The position numbers were made by a program, and so were the translations under genes. Positions 56,201-64,000 of a DNA stretch of 64,000 nt are shown one piece after another. The notes under the pieces were generated by a model, which was not told the DNA's origin, did no database searches, and was given only the letters and a program-made list of their open reading frames with translations. Source of the stretch: Gerris lacustris (lineage: Eukaryota > Arthropoda > Insecta > Hemiptera > Gerridae); contig OX578277.1 in assembly GCA_951217055.1 (NCBI GenBank), positions 102,055,511 to 102,119,510 of the forward strand. Direction: 5' to 3'. Within the stretch, counting starts at the first letter, position 1. Every line of letters begins with the position of its first letter.

Positions 56201-56306
56201 AAAGAGAGAAGTAATTTAATGGCGAAAAAATGTTTCAAAAAGTTCTAATAAAGTTTTTTGTTAATCTAATCTTCTGCGTTTTATCTGTCGTCTTTGCAGA
56301 TTGATA

Positions 56307-56360
<54 letters not shown>

Positions 56361-56362
<2 letters not shown>

Positions 56363-57044
56363 ACCGTATATTAAAAAGTAAAACAGCGAGTCTGTTATGA
56401 AAAAATAACTAAAAAGAAGATGTAATTTATATCAAATTTAAGAAAAAAAAAACCTCAAAGACAAATTAGTTTAGTTAGAATCAAATTATAAATTATCCTT
56501 AGTTTTAAGGGGGTGTTGCAAGATCCACTAATGACGCAGTTCAAGATGAAAAAAAAAATATAAGATTAAAGTCGAAGCCAGCTATAATATACAGATTATT
56601 TTTTAAACTTGATACGAAAAAATTAAAAACTGGTAAATGTGCTCAGCCATTTCTTATAATTATAACTTTTTCTTTACACATATACACGTATGTACATTGT
56701 ATATGATGAAAGAAAAAAAGATAAGTAAGTAGAAACTTAATATTAATGCCTTAAAGTTCATTTAAAACAAAAGAAATGCATTTCTCTTAACAAGACTTAC
56801 CTAGTGTTACACTTTAAAGTGTTTAAGTATGATTTAATACTTTAAACACTAGTCTAGACTCTATAACACATATAGGATACATTCAGCAGGTAATAACAAT
56901 CTTCTTAAATCTTTACTCAAAGTAAAAGAAGTATTTACTGCAGTTTTACCATAAAAGAATCGCACTCTATAACTTAAATTTTATAATCCCCCAGCTTTAT
57001 TTAAATATCTCAAGCTTTTATTTATACTTACCTACATAAAAGGC
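56361..57044. other. Unassigned AT-rich sequence
   Basis: ACTTTAAAGTGTTTAAGTAT and ATACTTTAAACACTAG near 56815-56855 form a weak inverted repeat. No gene. Confidence 0.4.
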
Positions 57045-57125
57045 TACAAAATAATTTGCCAATTAATGAGGCACATAGCTTCCTCGCGTCCTACTTCGTA
57101 AAATTTAATTATTTTATGTTTTTTT
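57045..57125 (-). mobile_element. Family B end fragment
   Basis: GAGGCACATAGCTTCCTCGC and TCCTACTTCGTAAA are the right-end block in reverse; the rest of the family is missing. Confidence 0.65.
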
Positions 57126-57184
57126 TCTTAACAATACAAATCATAAAATAACTCAATTTTATGATTTTACATCCTATAACTATC

Positions 57185-57725
57185 CTCAGAGCAAGGAAGG
57201 GGTAGAGTGAACAATACTATAGAATCTTGGTCTCAAAAAGTGGTTCATTATGGTACACCCCTATACTAACACTTTCAAGCGGCAGTTTGGTGAAACAGTA
57301 TCGATATCTTGATAAAAAATCGAAATTTATCTGATATCAGCTGATAAGGATAAGTGATATTTTCTTACGACATTTAATATTTTTATTTTTAATACAGTTT
57401 TCTTTATAAATATGTACTTTAATGTTTTTTGTTAACCTTATTAATTATCTAAAGGCTGTAACGTCGTTAATAAACTTGTAGCAGTTCCTAGATAACCAAT
57501 AGCAAGCTTCTTTGAGTGGGGTATCAAATAAATGCTACTGATAAGGATTTGAAGACAAACTTCTGTAGGGACGGAAGGACAAGGAATAGACCAAAGACAA
57601 GGACCAGTGATCACGTGATCACTTTAGTTCGGATTGAGCTCGCTTGGGAGGTTTAGTATAGGGGTGTAGCATAATGAACCACTTTTTAAATCGCATTGCT
57701 CCCTCTACCCTTTCCTTGCTCTGAG
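57185..57725. mobile_element. Inverted-repeat element, 541 bp, with 8-bp target duplication
   Basis: Ends CTCAGAGCAAGGAA and complement; arms stay similar for about 80 bp (AAAAAGTGGTTCATTATG, ACACCCCTATACTAA). Flanks TAACTATC (57177-57184) and TTACTATC (57726-57733) differ by one base. An 8-bp duplication suggests hAT- or P-like; no transposase. Confidence 0.85.
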
Positions 57726-57757
57726 TTACTATCCATGAGAAATAAGAGCGTTGATGG

Positions 57758-58470
57758 CAGGGCCGTAACTACCACCGGGGCAACCGGGGCAGTGCCCCGG
57801 GGCCCCGCTCTCGGGGGCCCCCGATCCTACGGCCCTATTTGAATTTCAATGGGCAAAACGAAATAATGTAAATTTTAAAAAGCCGTTTATCAAAAAAATT
57901 CGTTTTAGGAAAGAATAATTATGGACTATTATTAAACGGTTCTATTGAAACTAGGGGGCCCCTAGACATTTACAGAAAAAGATTCAATATTTTCACGCAC
58001 CAGGGGCCCCATGACAAACGTAGTTTACCAGTAAGTTTTTTGAGGACTATTACACAGTTAACTGACAAAAAACTCTGACGCTTACTCAATATAATGTTCA
58101 CCTTCATCAGAGGAGTTATTCCTTAAACTGTTACCAAGAGATCGTATAAGTTATATATGTATTTATGTAGTAGCCTAACTAAATTTACCAGGAGATGGGT
58201 GAGGATTTAGCTATAGAATAGAGGCTAAATTTGACATTTTCGATTTTGGGTCATGTGGAAAATAAAATACTATAGATGTGGGTAAATTTTACCTCTAGAA
58301 TGCATTAAAACACGTTTTGGGGCGTTATGTTTCAAAAAATTTCCGGGGGAGGACACCCGAACTCCCCTTTTTCTGGGGGGGGGGGGGGGGGGGGGGTATT
58401 CCCTGAACTCCACGAAGGGCCCCCAGAATAATCTGGCCCTAGGGCCCCCAAGATTGTAGTTACGGCCCTG
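57758..58470. mobile_element. Non-autonomous hAT-type transposon, 713 bp
   Basis: Perfect 15-bp ends CAGGGCCGTAACTAC and complement. The exact 8-bp duplication GTTGATGG flanks (57750-57757, 58471-58478). The subterminal regions are GC-rich (GGGGCAACCGGGGCAGTG; GGGCCCCCAAG) and a G-run lies at 58375-58397. The 104-codon minus ORF at 58270-58584 runs across the end and is not a gene. Confidence 0.95.
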
Positions 58471-58479
58471 GTTGATGGA

Positions 58480-59560
58480 GGTCATCTTAATAAATACAAG
58501 GAAACAGTCTCCCCACGGAAAGCTTTCGAAAATATCATAAGATATCAAGCCTTCGAAGTCATCATAAGATATCGAAGATATCATAAGCAGCTTTCAATAA
58601 GATATTAATCCAGGAATTTACGCAGTTATTAGATTATTATTATTTTTCCTAACATAATTCCTAACCTAATATACAGTTACAGAAGGTCTTGAAATGGGTG
58701 CACCATTATCTACTCTAGCGGCAAATGCATTTTTGCATTATTATTTCAAGGAATTCGTCGATAAGACTCATAACCCGTTCTGTCGCTTTATTTTTAAATG
58801 GGTAAGATAGTAGTAGTAGTAGTAGTCTAGTACTTCCTACTAGAACGGGTAGGACGAACCACTTGTTCGAACCTTGCAATTAGGCCATGACTTAGGCCCT
58901 TTTTACGCCCCGTGGTGGAGAGTTCCAGCTACTTCACACATCATACATTTGTACATTGTACCGCCGAAGCGAGTATGGTGTGGTCATTAGTAAGCTATAT
59001 AAGCGTGCGTCAAAGCGTGGGGGAAGAGTCCCCATAAAGGGTGTCCCTCGCCCTGCACCGTCCGCGAATCATTGATGCAATTCAGAGTATCATGGCACGG
59101 GATCGAACCCACGACCTTGAGTTGCCTCGACTTATTGATAGCTGAGCGAGCGCCCTAACACGCTCGGCTACCCTGGCTCCCATGGGTAAGATAAGTTGAC
59201 GATGTGTTTTGTATATGGGCTGGCTCAGAAAAACTACTTTATGATTTCCTCGATTATTTAAATAAGTGCCTTCCCTCCATCGAGTTTACTTGTGAAATTG
59301 AACATAATAGTCAGTTAAACTTTCTCGACCTTACGGTTTTTAGAACGGCGAACACGTTACGATTCGAGATCTACCGTAAGCCGACAACCACCGACTCGGT
59401 TATTCACGCAGACTTAAAATACCCTTGGTCACACAAGTTAGCGACTTTCAAAACTCTATGGTCCATCGTCTATTGCCCATGCCATTAGATCCCGAGGCTT
59501 ACAGTAAGAAAGTTGCACAATAAGGAGTATAGCCAGTAACAATGGATACACAGACAAGTA
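58480..59560 (+). pseudogene. Penelope-like reverse transcriptase remnant, split by a SINE
   Basis: 58690-58809 reads GLEMGAPLSTLAANAFLHYY, then NPFCRFIFKWVR; after the SINE, 59192 onward reads VDDVFCIWAGSEKLLYDFLD, EIEHNSQLNFLDLTVFR and EIYRKPTTTDSVIHADLKYP. These are the last palm motifs of a Penelope-like reverse transcriptase. The YVDD Tyr codon is TAA (59192-59194), so the catalytic box begins with a stop. A frameshift near 59455 leads into SMVHRLLPMPLDPEAYSKKV. The N-terminal RT and the endonuclease are absent. 58480-58600 has CAGTCTCCCCACGG, like the Penelope-type segment at 36708-36835, and may be its terminal repeat. The copy is dead. Confidence 0.88.
58810..59181 (-). mobile_element. 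tRNA-derived SINE, 372 bp, with 12-bp target duplication
   Basis: Flanks ATGGGTAAGATA at 58798-58809 and 59182-59193. The minus strand starts GGGAGCCAGGGTAGCCGAG, with A-box TAGCCGAGCGTG and B-box GGTTCGATCCC (59099-59109). A long variable-arm-like spacer suggests a tRNA-Leu/Ser origin. It ends in a (CTA)n run (TAG repeats on +) instead of poly-A. Inserted in a Penelope reverse transcriptase. Confidence 0.92.
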
Positions 59561-60354
59561 AATAGACAAATTGATAACTAGGAAGAATCGAAATTTACTT
59601 TTGAAGGCTATGGACGTCACAAACTAACATCAACCTTACTACTTTTTCTATATTTATGTACACTACGTATATGAGAAAGTAAAAAATAAATACGTAACAA
59701 ATTCTCTAGCAAAACACTTTAATCAATCTGGCGAATTTATAACTATTGATTTATGCTAATAATCTGGCCTAACACTAAATACTAAAGAAAATTTTAAAAA
59801 GACTTATTTTATATTTATAAATACAGTGAATGAACATGTAATGTAAAAGAATAAAATAAAATTGTTAATGTGTATATTTAAGTAAAGCTAGAAGTGGTAA
59901 AGAGATATCATTATGTTGGCTTTTCCACTGTTAAAAATATTTGAAAGATGCAGTAAAGTAGTAGGTTTAGCCCAGCATGAACATTCAAGGTGGTTTCCCA
60001 CAAGTTTCTCCATTCATCCCTTACTTCTTCCAAGTTTATTAATTATTAAAGTCTTAATTACTGCTTCCTTCTCGGTCTTGCATAAAACAAGTGACAAGTT
60101 CGTATTTCCCTGTGTAGAATCCTTGTGAAAGAATTTTAAGACAGGTAAGGGCTCTTCACTTGGGAAAATTCACACTGAATCCCTAAACACCCTTTAATCT
60201 CTTTGACCTTTAATATTATGATAGCTTTTCTTTAAAAATAAAATATTATCTTTATACAACTTTACTGATGCGTATATAAGAGTTTATGTATATTAGTACT
60301 TCTTAAAATTTAGTCTCAAAACATTTGAAGTATAAATAGATATACATATTTATG
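59561..60354. other. Unassigned AT-rich sequence
   Basis: TATGAGAAAGTAAAAAATAA near 59672 is a family A end fragment. The 71-codon plus ORF at 59913-60128 has no recognised motif. Confidence 0.4.
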
Positions 60355-60740
60355 TTCATACATTTTATCTACGATTGATACGAAATATAAACATTTTATC
60401 TATATGTTTAGATGCGTATAAAGTGATTTTTTTCGTACTTGTATTCATTGCGCATGCGCGTTTCATAGTTCTTCACCTTGTCACACGATTAGCGTGTTTA
60501 CATTTAACAAAACTAATTTGCTATTAGTTTTTATCAAGTTTTTAGTGATAAACAATGTATGATAAACAATGATTTTGAATTTTTTTTTCTTCGTAGATAA
60601 AGTACGGTACGCAACTCGTGTGAAAATTGCATTTTGCTTTCCTCGTGTGGTTTTACTACCCTCGCTGTCGCTCGGGTGCAAACTACGTACTCGCATGAAA
60701 AATGCTAGTTTTTGCACTAGACGCGTAATGTACTATTATT
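60355..60740 (+). mobile_element. Family D element, copy 2
   Basis: It matches 48600-49325 in start and end blocks. The terminal hairpin pairs GCATTTTGC with GAAAAATGC, apex CTCGCTGTCGCTCGGG. Shorter in the middle, so it is internally deleted relative to copy 1. Confidence 0.82.
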
Positions 60741-60829
60741 GAAAAACTTTTCTACTTTTCCTCACCTATGGTAGGAAAAGTTATGTTTTCACCCAAAAAA
60801 ATTTGTTTTAAAATCATCTGAATTATCCG

Positions 60830-61260
60830 ATTTAGGTTTTTTTCAAGACCTGAGTGGTTTTCAGGCTATCTGTGGGATATTTTCGACAAACCATCTAAAT
60901 TTGTTAATAATAAGAATAAGTAGTTTTTAATAAGATATAGGTGTAAATAAATGTGTATTTGTGCACATGTGGAAGAGAAAAAAAAGGGCGAAGACGGTTG
61001 AAACTTATATGGGACCAACAATGGGCTAATTATGACCTACCATCCAAATTTTATTAAAATCGTACGTGTTGTTTTTAAGATATGTTAGTTCGTAAAAATT
61101 GAGTGGTAGACCGCCTGAAACGAAACCAAATATGTTCCCTGATGTCTGAAACGGATTTCTGTCTTGGATTTTTTTTTTAAATCGAAGACATCATATATTT
61201 TAGTTCTTCAGGAAATCACATCGCTTTTGTTACCTTCGGTAAGCTCGGAAGCGAAATGCC
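60830..61260 (-). mobile_element. Family B element, truncated
   Basis: Blocks GTGTATTTGTGCACATGTGG, GGGACCAACAATGGGCTAAT and CCCTGATGTCTGAAACGG; it ends CTTCGGTAAGCTCGGAAGC. The other end is lost. Confidence 0.82.
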
Positions 61261-61704
61261 GGGTTATTTGAATTGTGCGTAAGCTCATATGTGGGACTAG
61301 TGAAAACGAATGAGTTGGTCGTGCCGGTGATATTTCTTTATTTGAAGTTATGTGTAATGTAAGGTCTAGGGAAAGACCAGGTCGCTATGTACAATGTACT
61401 AAGTTCTAATTATGTTTTATACTACAAGGTTTAGGTGCTTCGTTCTGTACCCCTGTCTTTTTCTTCCAAATAGAGACTTATCGCTTATTTACTTATCTCA
61501 AACACCTTCATACCTGAAATATTTTATAAATACCTTGCTGCTCCCTTTGTTGAATACTAAAATTTTATACAGCTTTTTTTTTAATTTGTATTGATTAATT
61601 TATTTTATGGATTATATTTTACCGCTAATATTTTTATTCATTTATAATAATTAAAATGTTTTTGCTCGCTAACTTTCCGAAGATACTGGAAACATTGAAG
61701 TTTG
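61261..61704. other. Unassigned
   Basis: A 60-codon ORF at 61412-61594 has no recognised motif. No other feature. Confidence 0.4.
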
Positions 61705-62450
61705 CTAATTCGTTGGTGTTTTAGTTGATAATACATTTTTCTAAAGTATATCTAAATCTAAAGTATTTCAACAACATAATATGTTGTTGAAAATTCTTCT
61801 GTTCTCTATAAACTGAAGAAAGCTTGTTTTTTAATCAGAGCACTTAATAGATATAATTATTTAGGGACTCTAATGCTCATTTATAATGGAGTAGTAGGTA
61901 TATCCACATCTTGCTTATAATGTGTTACTTTGGAGCAGTAAACTAGAAGCTAAAAGAGTTTCAATTTAAATCAAATTATAATTATTTTTAACTACGGGAA
62001 ACAGACAGTGAAAAATACACTCCTGTGTCGGGATCCCGGCACAGGAGTGTATTTTTCACTGTCTGTTTCCCGTAGTTAAAAATAATTATAATTTGATTTA
62101 AATTAAAAGTTAACTTTCCGTACTATGAAAACTACCAAAAACTTAAAAAAAATTGAAAGTAAAAGAGTTTCTATAACACAGAAAAGAATGATTAGAACAA
62201 TTTTAGGTTTAATCAGTAAGACGTCCTGAAAAGAACATTTTTTTATAAAGCACGGATACCTGACTTTTCCTAGCAATTTCATTAAAGAAGCCTATGTATG
62301 CAGCAAGGAATCCAAAGAAACGTTTAAAATATCTGAAATTCATAGCAAGGTCTCTAGGTATAAAGACAAATTAGTGCTGCCAATTTGTCTCACAGAATTA
62401 TCTAGAGCCTTCCCATCAAATTCATCTATAATTTTGTATAACTAGGCATC
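61705..62450 (+). pseudogene. Non-LTR retrotransposon remnant (end of RT domain), split by a palindromic element
   Basis: Before the insertion the frames read FVGVLVDN, LKKACFLIRALNRYN, TLMLIYNG and YNVLLWSSKLEAKRVS. After it: ITQKRMIRTILGLISKTS, a TGA stop (62227-62229), KEHFFIKHGYLTFPSNFIKE and KLVLPICLTELSRAFPSNSS. These correspond to the FLGVxID, AxR-thumb, SYGxxxWG...QKRAIRxIxG and LP blocks at the C-terminal half of LINE reverse transcriptases. Several frameshifts plus the stop make it dead. No RNase H follows, so it is a different clade from 23715-24835. Confidence 0.78.
61963..62159 (+). mobile_element. Palindromic tRNA element, core-deleted copy, perfect 12-bp target duplication
   Basis: TAAAAGAGTTTC flanks both sides (61951-61962, 62160-62171). 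The arms AATTTAAATCAAATTATAAT, CTACGGGAAACAGACAGTG and AAAAATACACTCCTGTG meet at CGGGATCCCG. The tRNA-like units present in 42280-42592 have been reduced to a few bases. The tail CTACCAAAAACTTAAAAAAA follows the right arm. Inserted in a retrotransposon remnant. Confidence 0.93.
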
Positions 62451-63235
62451 GCGTGGCTCTATCATTGAAGTGAGCGTATTGCAATGAAATACTGAATATT
62501 GAAATTTATTAATCATGATGAATGTCATAGTTGAAGATAAGTGGAAGAGGGTAGTGTGGGGAAGAGTGGGGGTACTCGGTACAAAGCTTTACTTCCTAAA
62601 CAAACCTATACACTATACGACTATAACAATCTTCACCACCAGCGGTAGCTTTTAAACAATTATTATAAATGTATCTCGTCACTACGCAAAGAATTTTGCT
62701 TGTATCAAGTTGAAATTTTGCATACCTGTTTCAATTGTGCATTAGATGGTGTATATGAAGTTTTATTAAAATCGTTACGTTAGAACGTAAGATATCGGTA
62801 AAAAGGTTGTTTTCTCTATTATAAACAGTTTAGGTCCGCTTTAATAGTTTTAGCGATCTTTATTAAGTCATAGCGGTGTCGCTGTTGGTTTTAGTAAAAA
62901 ATGTTATTTAAAAAAATATGTTCGTCTCATCGAATAGATGATGATAGAATCTTTTCCCGTCCTGAAATTCCAATTTAATTTTTGTACCTCTCGTTTACGC
63001 GAGCGTTGCGCACGAACTCTTGGACGGATCACGCTGTCCAACGAACTTAGCCTGAGTATTAGTAAGAGGATCATGTATAACAAATTTCATCTAAATCAGA
63101 CAACTTTTACTCAAGTTATCGTCACACGCGTGAACGTTACTGACAGACAGACAGACAGACAGACAGACACGGAGCATATTTCGTTGAATGTAGGAAGCTC
63201 GCTACGCTCGCTTCAATTACGATCCCAAAAGAATA
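62440..63235 (+). repeat. Family H repeat, longest copy
   Basis: From GCGTGGCTCTATCATTGAAG to GAAGCTCGCTACGCTCGC: AAAATCGTTACGTTAGAACG, TAGCGATCTTTATTAAG, CATAGCGGTGTCGCTGTTGG, CGTTTACGCGAGCGTTGCG, ACTGACAGACAGACAGACAG. It gives the order of blocks for the family. The plus ORF at 62938-63258 is not kept in other copies. Confidence 0.82.
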
Positions 63236-63369
63236 ACAGCCGTACCATTTGGCCGTGACAAATCGGTAAGAAAATTTAAGAAAATGCTTAAAGATAAAGC
63301 GTATAATTAAGCATTTGAATATTTATCTGATAATTATAAAGTTTACAGGTTACAGATTCCAGGCTAATG

Positions 63370-63440
63370 AAGTCCAGACAGACAGACAAACGAAGGAAAT
63401 GATAAGGATCTTTGGTTTTGCCTACGGACACTAGCCACTA
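63370..63440 (+). repeat. Family G end fragment
   Basis: TTTGGTTTTGCCTACGGACA matches the right end of 45668-46342. Confidence 0.55.
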
Positions 63441-63449
63441 CAAAGAAAT

Positions 63450-63530
63450 AATCTGCCAATCTGTGTGACACATAGTTTTCTCACGTCCTATTTCGTATAT
63501 TTAAATTATTGACATTTTCATGTCTTGGCT
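63450..63530 (-). mobile_element. Family B end fragment
   Basis: CTGCCAATCTGTGTGACACA and TCTCACGTCCTATTTCG match the B end in reverse. Confidence 0.65.
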
Positions 63531-63539
63531 TTGCTACAT

Positions 63540-64000
63540 ATTATCAAAAAGCGTTACTAAAAATCCAAGCCAACAACGTTACACGTGTGTAACAGGGAGT
63601 TAGAATGATATAGGAGTTGTGCAATTCATCTGTACGGCCTTCCCCTACCGCCCCTCGTAGGGCCGAAAAAAAACACGGTATTACATTGCTGATGTGTTTT
63701 GCCAGCCAAGCAAAAATGGCGGTGTGAGAGCACGCTCGTGCTCGTCTCTGATAAAGCCCTATTATCTGATCATCTTGATTTGGTATAGGTCCAGAGTTGG
63801 GTGGGCATCGTCGGTCCCCTCATGAGTCGGACGCGACGAAACGATACAGGACATGACGTAATGCCAAGCCAACATCTTTGTGACGTAATGTTTGATGTTG
63901 GACCAGTTCCTATGGGTCACGCTTGCGTGGCACATCCCTTGGTGCTTCTCACTACCAGAAATTGTGAAATCCTCATTTCAATGAACATAGAGTATAAGTT
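63540..64000. other. GC-richer unassigned segment, cut by the window edge
   Basis: This segment is clearly less AT-rich than its neighbours and has no repeat counterpart in the window. CCAAGCCAACAACGTTACAC and GCCAAGCCAACATCTTTGTG are internal near-repeats. An open plus frame from about 63825 reads MSRTRRNDTGHDVMPS to the window edge region. It may be one end of a retrotransposon; I cannot name it. Confidence 0.4.

Noticed and set aside
58270..58584. 104-codon minus ORF with poly-Pro
   Set aside because: It crosses the right end of a hAT element and translates a G-run.
62938..63258. 106-codon plus ORF
   Set aside because: It lies in a family H repeat and is broken in the other copies.

Overview
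This is a repeat-dominated, AT-rich stretch of a eukaryotic nuclear genome, most likely a large-genome insect or other arthropod. The evidence is the mix of mobile elements (hAT, piggyBac, Harbinger-like and Tc1/mariner DNA transposons, a Helitron, a Penelope-like element, non-LTR retrotransposons and tRNA-derived SINEs) together with two spliced exons coding for six-cysteine EB/EGF-like modules. I could not name the species. No bacterial genes, operons or CRISPR arrays were seen.

Host gene. The only host coding sequence I can support is two minus-strand exons, 43037-43210 and 27082-27213, separated by an intron of about 15.8 kb. Both are flanked by AG/GT splice sites, both are phase 1-1, and each codes for one six-cysteine module. 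They read as consecutive exons of one secreted, multi-module protein, so most of the window would be introns or flank of that gene.

Layout. 0-6 kb: minisatellites and a 3.5-kb array of an 84-bp satellite with a 15-monomer higher-order repeat. 6-18 kb: nested non-autonomous elements, two hAT/Harbinger-type insertions with target-site duplications, a SINE with a 5S-rRNA-like and tRNA-like promoter region, and a near-perfect 420-bp hairpin. 18-27 kb: dispersed families A, B, E and F (defined below), a broken RNase H-coding retrotransposon tail and a 490-bp foldback. 27-34 kb: host exon, a 104-108-bp array, a mariner remnant, and a Helitron that ends exactly on a 31-bp satellite. 35-37 kb: a degenerate piggyBac element and a Penelope-type ribozyme-like segment. 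38-48 kb: short arrays, foldbacks, a palindromic tRNA element and the second host exon. 48-64 kb: more hAT elements, a Penelope reverse-transcriptase remnant split by a SINE, another retrotransposon remnant split by the palindromic tRNA element, and a GC-richer unassigned end.

Working names. A: about 600 bp, begins ACTTTCTCATATAAAGAG and carries a pol III B-box-like motif. B: about 590 bp, ends near GGAAGCTATGTG. C/D/I: elements with a cluster of small GC-rich hairpins. E, F, G, H, J, K: other dispersed families. 'Palindromic tRNA element': a short element whose arms are inverted copies of one tRNA-like sequence, with 12-13 bp target-site duplications.

Most striking items: the palindromic tRNA element, the multi-hairpin C/D/I elements, the Helitron-satellite junction, the higher-order satellite, and the long hairpins that could give double-stranded RNA if transcribed. 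All assignments come from reading the sequence; no database search was run.
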